Source of the DNA: Malurus cyaneus samueli
Lineage: Eukaryota > Chordata > Aves > Passeriformes > Maluridae
Direction: 5' to 3'
Assembly (NCBI GenBank): GCA_009741485.1
Contig: CM019215.1
Coordinates: forward strand, 78,205,948-78,269,947
Length of the DNA: 64,000 bases
The notes under the pieces are model-generated. The model did not search any database, had not been told where the DNA came from, and saw nothing but the letters and a program-made list of their open reading frames with translations. Made by a program: the position numbers and the translations under genes. Shown here one piece after another: positions 37,555 to 48,532 of the stretch. Numbering within the stretch: the stretch's first letter is position 1; each line of letters begins with the position of its first letter.

Positions 37555-37810
37555 GAATAGGCTGAAGCTTGAAAGGACTTCTCAAGATCATCTTGCTCAA
37601 ATCCCACCTCTGATCAGGTAATGCCATGTAGGGACAGTTGTCCAAGACCATGTCCAGATGGTTTTTGGACGTCTCCACAACATCCCTGGGTAACATGTAT
37701 GCATGTTTGTGACCCTCACAGTTAAAACTTTCCATCTGTGTTCAGGTGGTTCCTACTGTGTTTCAGTTTGTGCCCAAACTGAAAACTTTGTGCCCACTGG
37801 TTGTGACAGT
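37555..37810 (-). mobile_element. CR1 LINE 3' fragment
   Basis: The plus strand gives the backward CR1 tail: CACAGAATAGGCTGAAGCTT, CTTCTCAAGATCATCTTGCT, then a block with GTCCAGATGGTTTTTGGACG and TCTCCACAACATCCCTGGGT, and TTTCAGTTTGTGCCC. It is old and truncated. The duplicate is at 57268-57500, where a further stretch of about 20 bp is missing. Confidence 0.75.
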
Positions 37811-39285
37811 GACATGATTTTCTTGTTTTTACAAACAGTAGAGTAAATTTCACAGATTACAGATAATTTCAGCTGCAATGAAAGTGTGCATAATACCCAA
37901 CAAAGTTATATTTTCTTCATCTAAATTTGATCCAGTATCTCCAGGAGAGCTCTTTTCCTCCCTTATAATCATCACTAGAGAAACTAGTCACTCTATTTAA
38001 GAATTTAGATATCAGAGGAAAGAAATACTTAAAACTGCTTTGTTTTACAAATCTGCCTTGAATTAATTACACAGACATAAAAAAAACAAAAACAAACAAA
38101 AAAAAAAAAACCAAAAATAACTAACCAAAAGCAAAGATTCTTTTTGTTGTCTACAGTTAACTTATAACTGCAAAGTAATAGGTAAATTTAATACCAATAC
38201 ATATTATAGTACCTATGATAAATGTCAATGCATTTGAAAAAATACTTGTGGAAAAATCATCTTCATTGATGTTACAGCAGATGGGTTTCAGCAAAAGATA
38301 AGAGCTCAGTTGGAAGCAGACCAGAGGCTATTTTTGACATCCTTGTTAGAGGGACAGATGATGCCACAGTAACTCTTTAACTAAAATTCACTTAGCCTTG
38401 AGTGATGTTTAGTAAAAATCAATTTGGAGTTCAAATGAGTTCAATGAATGTATTTTTTGTATGTGTTCAAGGTTAGAATGCAAGCTTTTCCTTTTATGTT
38501 GTGAATTTTCTATTAAAATGTATGTAATTCAGTAGTGAAGGATTTAATACTTGTGGTGGTAGATGTTGACACTTGTGCAAATATTTACAAGAAAAAGTTC
38601 AGAGCTCTGCCTTTATACTAACATTGTTAATCTTCATTAAAAGTTATTCATAAATTGCTATTATTAATAATATTATTATAGTAAGGTTTCATTTTAATAG
38701 AAATGTTTCTAAATAGAAATGGCTACATGGTTAAATGGGCTTATTTATAGCAAAAAAAACCAGGGAAAAAGCAAGTAAGAATGGTAGCTTCTTGAAACAG
38801 TTAGGGTTGTCTCATCAGCTTTATTGAGAGTATTATATCTGACTTATGCAGGTTTACAGGTTATCTGCATTCTGAAAGTGAAAAGGACTTTGATAAGTGA
38901 TTTTTTTCTGAATTGTGGAAGATTATATTTTCTCAGAGAGCTTAATAAATTTATTAGGTGAGAGCTTCACATATTTTGGATTCTAATATATTCATTGATT
39001 AAAGATTAATTCTATGGCAACAAAAATATGAGCAGAGGCTACTAGCTTTCAATCAGGACAATGGAGGTGTGATTTAATGTTGTAAACTAACATGTTGATA
39101 GTTTAGAGATTTTGCAAAATGCTAGAAGTACTGAGGAAAAGGGGAAAATAATCTTTCCTTTCAAATTATTTCAAGTCAATGAATCTGTGCCTATGAGCCT
39201 AAAGACAATTGTTTCAATTAAGTGAATTTACTTTAACTGCTCTTCATGTGAAAAGTGGAGATTTTCTCAAACCCTTAGTGTTTGA
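37811..39285. other. Gene-free AT-rich DNA
   Basis: Nothing beyond an A/C-rich tract near 38081-38117. The copy is at about 57501-58890. Confidence 0.5.
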
Positions 39286-39510
39286 TTAGTCTGTCAGAGT
39301 CCCTGGAAGGCTTAGACCCTCCTGTCCAACCATTCTGTCAATGTCCTGCTATGGGAACCTTCACTGAACTTCACATGTTGGTCAAGATACTGCACAGGTC
39401 AGAGGGCATCTTGACCAACTTGTTCAGGGTTAGACTCCAGAGAGACCCAGTCCTGGGTCTCCACACCTTTGCTCACTGCCAGGGGCAGCCAGAGCTCTTA
39501 ATTAACAGAA
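39286..39510 (-). mobile_element. Possible old CR1 fragment
   Basis: It opens with CCCTGGAAGGCTTAGACCCT, then CCTGTCCAACCATTCTGTCA, similar to a CR1 3' end read backwards. The rest (GTTGGTCAAGATACTGCACA onward) does not fit a CR1 I know. GC is higher than around it. The duplicate is at about 58890-59080. Confidence 0.35.
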
Positions 39511-40062
39511 GTTACAATGGAGTCTTTCTTAACTTCTCTTCATTCTAAACTCTCTTTGATTCCATTTCTTTATGTTTAGGTGGAGCTTGACTGACTTTTG
39601 CCATACCTCTTTCCCAGTGAGGTGTGGTTGTACCTTTGGGGTGGGTATCACAGTGTAGTAGTCGAGATAACCTGGGAATGGAGACAGACAGCAGTCTAAG
39701 CCGAGTGATTTCATCACTGCTGATTCAGCAGCAGGCTTTTTAAAGTATGCTATTAAAGTATGTTAAGAGGAGGTGGAATCTGAGCACTGGACAAATATTT
39801 GTTGAGGGTGGTCTTCTGACTAATAGGGATGCAGAAAAGGTGAAGGTGTTCAATGTTTTTTGGTTTTTTTTTTTTTTTTTTTTTTGCTTCAGTCTTTAAC
39901 ATGCTGGCAGAGCTTGGGCTGTCCAGACCATGCTGGAGGATCATCTTTGTGGGACGGGACTCTCCACTTGTGAAACTGAAATTGTAGGACCGGCTGTATC
40001 AACTGAAGTTCACGAGTCCATGTGGCCTGTGGATTCATCCCAGCATCCAAAGGGAGCTAGCA

Positions 40063-40066
40063 GATG
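40063..40066 (+). repeat. Target site duplication GATG, left
   Basis: GATG immediately left of the LTR, matched by GATG at 40546-40549. A 4-bp duplication fits gammaretrovirus-like (class I) integrases. Confidence 0.7.
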
Positions 40067-40545
40067 TGTGCCTTAAAAGGCCAGTTTTAATATGACACAG
40101 ACACAGTTAGGGGATAAAGGGTTTACCTCGTATTTGGATCCCAGGTGCACAACTTGATGGAGAATGCACCCCCGTGTACAGACGGGATACAAGTTTTATA
40201 GTTTAGGAATTAGCATACCTATCTAGGATTCCAATAAGAAACTTACATGCAGTAATTGTCCCCCTATTCTCATTCTGAATTCCCCCCCCAGTGGAGGCCG
40301 AGAGCCAGTTTTACACAAGATTTCTGGTACAGAAGACTTCGACAGGCTGGAGTCTTGGGTGTAAGATAGCACAGGGCACACTGACTCCTTCCTTGGGATG
40401 TTTGGTCTCTCTGCCCAGCAAAGCGCCTAAACTAAGCTGCAATATCAAGCTTCAGGAATTACAAGCATGTGGGCTAAGGGTACAGATGGATGCATAGAGG
40501 GTACAGAAAGTGTAAAAAGGAAAAAGCAAAAATCATCAGGCATCA
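40067..40545 (-). mobile_element. Solo LTR, 479 bp, inserted in CR1; absent from the second copy
   Basis: The element is bounded by TGTGCC and GGCATCA, so that read on the minus strand it runs from TGATGCC to GGCACA, the TG...CA ends of a retroviral LTR. Reading the minus strand, a TATAAAAC box lies at 40200-40193 and an ATTAAA poly-A signal at 40091-40086, in promoter-then-polyadenylation order. There is no internal coding region or second LTR, so it is a solo LTR left by recombination. Block B copy 2 reads through the site (near 59641) as GAGCTAGCAGTGTATGCAAG, the pre-insertion sequence with one A missing. Clean ends and an empty allele suggest a recent insertion. The 4-bp duplication suggests a class I element; I cannot name the family. 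Confidence 0.8.
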
Positions 40546-40549
40546 GATG
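40546..40549 (+). repeat. Target site duplication GATG, right
   Basis: The second copy of the GATG at 40063-40066, followed by the resumed CR1 sequence TATGCAAGG. Confidence 0.7.
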
Positions 40550-40800
40550 TATGCAAGGTTTTGCAGTACACTGGGTGAAGAACTGGCTGAAGGGCAGAGC
40601 TCAAAGGGCTGTGGTGAATGAAGGTGCATCTGTCTCATGCCTGGTCACAAGAGATGTTTCTCAGGGTGCAGCTCCAGGGCCAGTCCTGTCCAATCTGTCA
40701 GTGATCTGGATGCAGCAGTCAAATGCACTCTTAACAAGTTTGCTGATGATCCCAAACTGGGAGGTGCAATTGAGTCTCTTGAGGGACAGGAGGGGTTTAG

Positions 40801-41130
40801 ATAGATAAAAAGATTGGGTGATGATTAATGGGTGAATCACAAGTTAAAATGCCAAAATGGGCATAGACTGACACCTGGCTGGAGTGTTGACCTGCAAGTG
40901 GATCCAATGACCCCATTGGGCAGTGGGAGCTGGATACTGGCCACTGGACTGGCCACTCCATCTGGACACTGCTGGAGTGTAGCTGACTCAGGGGCTGGCA
41001 GCCCCAGTGACCATACATAGGGTCCTAGGCTGTGGGCAGAGATGGGGACCTTGCAGGGAGACGGATTGGGAGAGGAAGGGCTAACAGTGCACTCAGCACC
41101 ATGACTTGCTGCTTTTAGTAATCTGTAAGT
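40801..41130. other. GC-richer unclassified segment after CR1
   Basis: After the CR1 match fades, about 300 bp of GC-richer DNA continues, with doubled motifs such as CTGGCCACTGGACTGGCCAC. There is a 100-codon open frame on the minus strand (40837-41139), and a related 105-codon one in copy 2 (59923-60240), but they diverge by frameshifts and resemble no family I know. It is possibly part of another old repeat. Confidence 0.4.
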
Positions 41131-41746
41131 TTCCATCATGCTGCTTTACCATTCAAATTGCATATAAGATATAATGGGCTTTTATTTGCATGAGTATGCT
41201 CTTGAAATCTGATATTGAACAAGGAATAGCACAATTTCCCTTAGTTCTTTTTATTAAATTTACAGTTGTTTCATTAAATTTTATATAAAAAGAATCTGCT
41301 TTAAATTTTATTCAGTAGTAGCTTTGACTTTATTTTTCACAATTCATACATATATATATTTGCACTAGGATATTTGCAAAGTGAAAGATGACAGTAGGTG
41401 ACATCTCTGATAGCTATAGTTGACTCACATTCATAAAAAGTTGCATGACAAATTGCAAGAACTTAGCTGCTCTAAGCTAAAGATTGGCTTTCATAGGAGA
41501 AACTGTTTTGTGAATTTTAATAACTAATAAAAAGTAATGTGAAATCTCTTTACAAAAATTCAACAAATGTAATTGAAAAAACATTGCTTGCAATGTGTAT
41601 AGTATAAAATAAATAAGAGAATTACAAACTGGGCTCATAACAGAAACTTACAAGGTAAACCTCATAGAACAAGCAGAGGACATTTGCTTTCACACTTAAG
41701 AAAAGAAAGGAAAATACTAGCATTATTTACAGAACTCCTAGTTTAA

Positions 41747-41771
41747 NNNNNNNNNNNNNNNNNNNNNNNNN
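41747..41771. other. Assembly gap, 25 N
   Basis: Twenty-five N, the same length as the first gap. Block B copy 1 stops exactly here. The matching point in copy 2 is 60821, where the text runs on without a gap. Confidence 0.98.
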
Positions 41772-42538
41772 TAACTATTAATCCAAGTGTTTTAAAAGCT
41801 TTTTCAAGAAAAAAAAAAAAAAAAAAAAAAAGGTACCATGCACTGGAAAGAACTGGTATTCTTTGAATGAATTGGCATAGTATTTTTCCGGTTGATACCA
41901 GTTTGGAATCCCTTTATCCTTATGGAGGCTGAAATTTCTCATTCCCAAATTAAAGCTTGACAAGATAAGAAAGATCTTTTTTGTTTATAAATTGCAAATC
42001 TATGCAAACTGCCCTACTCTTGTCCTCTTTTTTTTTTTTTAGTAACTCAGTTATTTGTCTCTTCCTTTTGAAATATGTTATTTCCTCATTGAACTTGACT
42101 TCTCTTTTCATGCAGTGAATTACTTCTTCAGGCCATTTAAAATACCGCCTCAAAACAGAAATATTAAAAGGATTTCATCTTACAAATGCACTGTCAAAAG
42201 GATGAATGTGGTAACTCTGATGGCTCTGCATGGTTTTGGTATCTGCTACTGTTTTGGGGAAATGAAGGGGAAAGTGGAATATATCCTGAGTAACAATAGA
42301 GAAGCTGTTTATTGTAGCTGGTATAAAAGTTTGGGTTTATTCTACTGCTCTGTAAAGATTCAAGCCATGTCACAGGATCATCACCTCACAATATTTTAAA
42401 GAGAACAGTATAAGATACACTTTTAAGAAAGATAGAGAAAGACAATGTTGTACAAAAATGGACTTCTAATATTTTCATTTACAAATTTGCATGAGAAATA
42501 AAACTTGGAAATGTTAAAATTTAATAATGTGGGATTTT
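41772..42538. other. Unique segment V after the second gap, no gene seen
   Basis: About 770 bp found nowhere else in the window, starting with a run of about 24 A at 41809-41832. A 114-codon open frame (42055-42399) has no family features and I do not call it. It leads into segment X and then block B copy 2, in the position that 21687-22586 holds before block B copy 1. Confidence 0.55.
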
Positions 42539-42603
42539 TTATTTTAAATTTCACATTTCCTTACTATAGATTAAACCAATACTTGCTTTTTTTAGCTTCG
42601 GGG

Positions 42604-42634
<31 letters not shown>

Positions 42635-42650
42635 CACTTTATGCGCAGAA
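42539..42650 (+). repeat. Orphan segment X, copy 2
   Basis: It matches 11024-11144: a TTTTAAATTTCACATTTCC start, a run of about 30 T, then TTCACTTTATGCGCAGAA. Block B copy 2 follows at once. Confidence 0.7.
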
Positions 42651-45600
42651 ATTCTGTTATGGTCAGAAAACTGCGGTTTCATTTTCAGGTTAGGAAATTG
42701 ACCTTCTTGCTCCTTTACTCTTTCTGTCAATCAAGCATCTTCAGAATTTGAATCTTTGTTGGCACATAAGAAATTTATAAGTTGTATATGATGTGCTTAT
42801 TTTTGTTAAGAAAATTGTGGGAATTGTTTTAATGATTAAAATTTGTCTTCTTCAAGGGAGCTACCTGATCGCAATAGAAAAAGCTATATAAATAAACTGG
42901 TAGAACTGATAAAGCACCTTTAGGGTATGCAAAAATGGAGTTTTGAAACTTGACACAGTACTTTTAAAGAACACCAGAGATGTTGCTGTAATTAAATGAA
43001 GGTTGCTGAACGGTTATCCTTGAGTCTAAACAAGGGGGATATTATTTTCTAATTTTTAAATGAAAAAAACAACAACCACTTTTTGTTTTAATTGATATGG
43101 TATGTTGGCTTTATGTAAAGATATTAATTTGAAGGAAACTTTAGCCTTCAGTATTTAGGGGGGGAGGAAAATCCGCATCCATTGTTTTATACATGTTAGT
43201 GCCAGATTGCCACTTTCTGACTTTAATTGTGCTGGTGGTTCTGGAAATTTGATTTAAAAACACCTACACTTAGCCTGGGAATAAGCTTGAGAATAAGAGT
43301 TTCAGAAACATTCTTGAGGCGATGATACAATAATTACCCATTACTGACCTGAAACTAATTCTAGTTTAACTTTCACTCACAGAAATGCACGTGAACGTAA
43401 ACGATTTTCTTCTACATGAGCAAGAATTTAAAGCAATTCTTACCTTCTGCTCTGTGGCCTGCAGGTGTTTCAAAAAGATGCTGGGTACATAAATTACGTG
43501 TTATCATGCCTCATGAAAGCAAGATGAGTATGATGTTGAAACGGTGTTCTTAATTCTTTTCCATTTGACATTGATTCTGAAATTTGTTTCATATTATAAA
43601 ACAGGCACACCTGTCGTGTTTTTAAATTCTTTTGTGAATAGTTGACATTGGATTGTTCTATTAAAGGGTCTTCTGAGTGTCAATTCATATTCTTAAATTA
43701 TCCTTAATATATTTCTTTTACTGTAACAAAAGGAAATATTAAGGCAAGAAGACAGATAGAGGATTTCAGAAAAGTCAGTGGAGGTTGAGAGAAAGTTCAT
43801 GAAGTATGAGAGCAATCGTAGCAATGTTTCTTCTCTTGCTCCAACGCCCCATATACCCTTCTCCTCTTGCTGGTTAATTGTCAACAATTCAAATAAATAT
43901 TACAATACTACACTTACTATTGTGCATAACGTATGAGGTTTACTGAATTGTAAATGTGTTTTAAGTTTGTGATGGGTAGACAAGGCTATGGAATTCTCTG
44001 AAGATTTCTCACTTCATGGAGGAGCACAGTGCTGCAGAAGTGGAGAGAGAAAGATAATTGTGCACAAGAACCAGTTAGATATTACATACAGTGATAAAGT
44101 ATACAATATTCTCTGAAAGATAAATATAATTAAACTTTATTAGAGAAACTTATATGGAATGAATTTGCCATGGATCAAACAGAAGTATGTAATGCAACAG
44201 TTGCAGAAGCAGCCTAAAAGCCAGAATACAGGCTTTGCTGTTTAAAAAAGGCAGCTAATCTCACTTGTAATGATGTATTAGCTGAATAGACTGGTATTCT
44301 AATAAATACTTCCAAAATCTTGCAGGTTACAAATAAAGCACTGGAAAAGCTTATGAAGATAAAGTTATGCTATTAATTGTGTAGCGTAATTTTGTTTCAG
44401 ACCATCTTCTCTCACTTCACATTTGGATTAATCAAAAATTTATTACTTCTTATAGGTATCTCTTTCTGATAAGCTGTTATAAATTATTCTTGCAATGGCC
44501 ATTTCCACCACATGATAAATGTTTAACCATCTTTCTCATATTTGTCATATTATTTTCTCCCTTTTGTGAACTGCAAAAAAAAAAAATAGGAATTGCTAGA
44601 GGAGGGGAAAAAATAGATCTGTTTGCTTTGTGGACTTGGTTTGTTTTTATTTTTTTTTTTTTTTGTTTTTGTTTTGGCTTTTTTTGCATTTGGTACAGTT
44701 CTATTAATCTCCTACTTTTCAGCTACTTTGTAGCCCTCTGGTACACGGCTTTTATTCTTTATGTTCTCAAAGCCGATTAGAGAATTTATTAGAACTTCTG
44801 TTGCTCTTTTAAGTCCATTTGACTAGAGTGTTTAAGGCGGGAAAGGGAGAGGAGTATTCATTTCTATTTAATCTAGCTTTTTCAGTTTATAACACTTTTG
44901 TTAAAGTTTTCTTACAGAGGCTTCACTTTGTGAGTAGACACACGGTTGTAGTGATCACAAACCTTTTTGATTGTATATTTAAAGAGACTGATTTTCCCTA
45001 CTTAACAGTCACTTTAGAGGTTTTGTGAGTTTTACTTCACTCTCACGTCATGTTTCTCCTATAGAAACATTCTTTGGTATAAAACAATTGATAAACAATT
45101 ATTTCTAAATTTAATACTTGCATCATGAAAAACCTCAGATGAATAAATCAATCACATCAGGAAAGGCCATGGACTGAAAAAAAATTTGGCGCTGAAGTTT
45201 TTCTGCAGTTGTGTAAACCGAACATCTATAGATCTGAAAGCTTACTGGAGTTTCAACACCATTAGGATAAAATGCAATCTTTTAGATTAATTCCAGCTAA
45301 TTTAATAGTGCCAAAGTCATTTGTCTAGCAATGAAGTAGTACATGCAAGTCACTGATATGCCAATTTACAGCTCACAGTGGCAACCTAAGGAATAAGGAA
45401 ATTTCAAACTGAGAGTTTTGAATTGCTGGTAATGTGGATTGTTGTTTATAATCATCTATCTTTTTGGGACTCAATCATTACGAATATCATTCAGTTGGAA
45501 TCTTTCAGAGACGACAAGCTGAGCAGTTGTGTTATATTCCTGTGGTAATCTATCACCGCATAAAGCTGGAATTATGTCTTAGGAGAAGGAAACACAACAC

Positions 45601-46137
45601 TTAAAGATTTTAAGTCAAGATATATGTGAAATAGATTGCCAAGTTATTAATAAATAAAAAATTGCTAACTATTACACAACTGTAAGAAGTCTCTGATGAC
45701 AAAATAATATTGACAAAAAGACTAGACAAGGTAAAGGGAAGGTTTTGATATTTATAAATGGGAATAGAAAGAATATATTTTTTTGTAAAAGCAAGGTAAA
45801 TGTTTACATAGTCTATGTGAAAGGATCTGAACTTTCTGCATGAGCAGAGCCAAGATAAATGAAAAATTTTTCTTAAGGGGCATGAAAATGAATTTCATGT
45901 TTTGAAGGTGGATTAAAACATTCAGGAGCTCCATATTTTGGATGCAGTTTTGTCCCTGTGCAACCATGCCCCACGTTTATGCAGTGCTCCCAACTAGAGC
46001 TAAAGTGCCATCATTTTATTTGTAATACCAATGAGGCAGCCTGTGAAGGTTAGGATTGGTGGGGAAATGCTCGAAGACTTTTTTTTTCAGTTCACTCTGA
46101 GAATGTGTCTATCTATGTCCTAATGCATTCAATTGTG

Positions 46138-46608
46138 AATGAAGGAAACTGGCACTGAAATTGGGGCTCTTGAGAATATTTGTAACCCCAAGCAGGCAAA
46201 CACAGGTCAGAGAAATTATGCGTTCAGTAGGAAACAGCTGGGTCACTTGGTTTGCTCAGCCTGGAGAAAGAGGAGACTGAGGGGACACCTCTCTGTAGTC
46301 TGCAACTTCCTCATGAGGGCAGAGGAGGGGCAGGCACTATCTCTTATCTCTGATGAGCAGGGCAGATCCCAGAAATGATCTGAAGATGGGTCAGGGAGCT
46401 TTACTTGGCTATTAGAAAAGGTTCAACCCGAGGGTGGTTGGATTACTGGAACAGGCTCCACAGGGAAGTGGTCACAGCATGCTGACGAGTGCAATGAGTG
46501 ACATAATGTGATTCTTGGGGATGGTTGCTGTGTTAGGGCCAGGGATTTGACTACGTGATCCTTATGAGTCCTTCCAATTCAGACACTCTGTGTTTCTGTG
46601 AATAACTT
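46138..46608 (+). mobile_element. CR1 LINE fragment (copy-2 duplicate)
   Basis: The same element as 26158-26637. The open frame is broken after LRGHLSVVCNFLMR by indels. Confidence 0.8.
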
Positions 46609-48313
46609 CTTTATTATTAACAGAGGAAAACTGATGACTAAACAGTGAATTATATGTTAGTATGAGTACTACTAAAGTAGAAAATTATGGGAGGTTACAG
46701 AGAGGAATAAAAAGGAGAAGCAGATAAAAGGAAAGGAAAAAAATCTTTTTTATGTGTTTGGGAACTAAAAAAAAAAAGAAAAAAAAAAAAAAAAAAAGAA
46801 AGTTACTATTGCTTGGAAAAGAGCCAGGACGTAATGAATTGATCACTGCAAAATTGCACATAAAAATTTGGTACAGGTGTGAAAAAGGTCAATATATTTC
46901 AAGTATCATATTCACTTGACTAGGCATACAGTGAAAAAAAAAGCCTAATGAATTCCATCTGGAGTATTAATCATAATTTGAGGTACTCATTTCTAGAAAG
47001 GTGTTTTGAAATTGAAGTAGGCACAAAGCTATCAGGAAGTATAACACGTATGAGAGATATATAAAGCCAAAAGCAAAAAGTCCAAGGGGTAATAGAGAAA
47101 AGAAAAAAATCTATCAGTAGACTTTAAGATAAGAATATCTAAATAATCAGTTCGTATAATATTGACCAATGAAAGAGGAGATAGGGAAAAAAAAACAAGA
47201 AACAAAAAACACAAAAAAAAAAAACAACCCAAAACAAACACTTTACTCTAAGGACATACCTTACTTAGATTAATAATGGCCTCATGATCTGTGTTTTCTA
47301 TAGCCTTTGTAGAATTTTGGACAAAAAAAAACTGTAAATTTACATTGTTTCTTGGAGTTGGTGATCTATCAGATAGTACTCGGGGGTCTAAGTGATCGTC
47401 AGCCTCAGGTTTGTGTGTTTCTGTTACGAAAAATATAATCATTCACTGTAGCTTTCAGGGGATCTGTGTTGCTCAGTGCTCTTCGATTTGGTAAAATATA
47501 CACAACAACATGAGATCTTTTAAAACTTAGCAGCAACAGTATTAAGGCAAATTCCGTGAGAAAATTTTTGTTATTTGACACTCAAATGTTTTTGTTCAAA
47601 AGGTAGGATGAGCAAATTGAATAAAATTTTGATTGACTGTACTCCATGCTAATTAATATTAAAAATATAAACAATTAATTATAAGAGAGTTTCCATGGTT
47701 TAAAGTTTGAGGTCTTATTATCCAATCCTTGTTGCTGCTGTTTTCCAAACATGAGAGTAAATGTATTTAACAATTAATGTGACTAAAAATCGAATAATTT
47801 TACAACTGAACATAATTCCAGATGGTAACAATTCCCAATTAATGGTGATGTTAAATGCATCAGCATGTTTTAGGTAGGCAGCATTCAGACGAATAATTTA
47901 CAGTTATTTTTGAAGCCACAAAATAAATTGAGCATAAAGATAAAGTATTATACCAGTAAACTATCTACAAGCGTACTGTGGACATTTTTTAATTTACAAT
48001 GCATCTCAACTGAAAATACAACTATCTTTCTCTTCCATCTATCATATTTTTCCCTGAATAGACATAATTAGGTTCTTTTCTTTTTGCAAACACTGACAAT
48101 TCTAAATGAAATATTGAACTTTAAAATTTTCCCCAAACCAAACCCTTAAAAAAAGATGTGTTTTAAGAAGCATTTCCAATGGAGTCAAGAGAGGCTGTTA
48201 GGATCACAGTTCCCTACTTAATGTCTTCTTACTATTAAATGAGTGGTTAAAGTTCACATGCTAATAATAAGCAGGAAGTTATCTTTTAACAGGTGACATA
48301 GGTGCTCTCTGTG

Positions 48314-48532
48314 GTGAAATTTTAGAAAGGTTCTTTGCCCTAGGAGGGTGGTTGGACAACAGCCTCCCAGGGAAAGTGGTCATAGAAAGACGACAGGTTC
48401 AAGGAGTGTTTGGACAATGTTCAGGCACAGGGTGTGTTCTTAGAGATGTCTTAGTGCTTGGCCAGGCTGTTTCTGATCCTTGTATTTGTCCTTTCCAATT
48501 TAGGATATTTGTGTTATACGATTCTATGATTT
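48314..48532 (+). mobile_element. CR1 LINE 3' end (copy-2 duplicate)
   Basis: The same element as 28345-28568, ending in ACGATTCTATGATT. Confidence 0.85.

Larger units (their letters stand above)
39815..40800 (+). mobile_element. CR1 LINE ORF2 (reverse transcriptase) fragment, split by an LTR
   Basis: The first part (39815-40066) reads like the linker and start of the RT domain. It has LTNRDAEKV-like codons, a TTC-TTTGC stretch now swollen into about 25 T (39860-39884), CAGTCTTTAACATGC, and GGATTCATCCCAGC with AGGGAGCTAGCAGATG (GIHP...RELAD). The second part (40550-40800) encodes WVKNWLKGRAQRAVVNEGAS, a TRDVSQGAAPGPVLSNLS segment and, in a shifted frame, the FADDPKLGG-like motif. Between the two lies the solo LTR. 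CR1 RT sequence is also missing there, so the element was already deleted before the LTR landed. The copy at 59385-59893 shows the same CR1 without the LTR. It is not functional. Confidence 0.85.
22587..41746 (+). repeat. Block B, copy 1 (clean copy of an 18-19-kb duplication)
   Basis: It starts at AGCAGAAATTCTGTTATGG and ends at CTCCTAGTTTAA before the second gap. The same order of elements returns at 42646-60821. Copy 1 reads smoothly, apart from the GC-rich minisatellite at 30695-31065, which shows missing bases. It is 19,160 bp against 18,176 bp in copy 2. A solo LTR accounts for 479 bp of the difference, and net base loss in the noisy copy probably explains the rest. Confidence 0.88.

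Noticed and set aside
42055..42399. 114-codon open frame in segment V
   Set aside because: It has no recognisable domain, no splice or promoter context and no related sequence elsewhere in the window.
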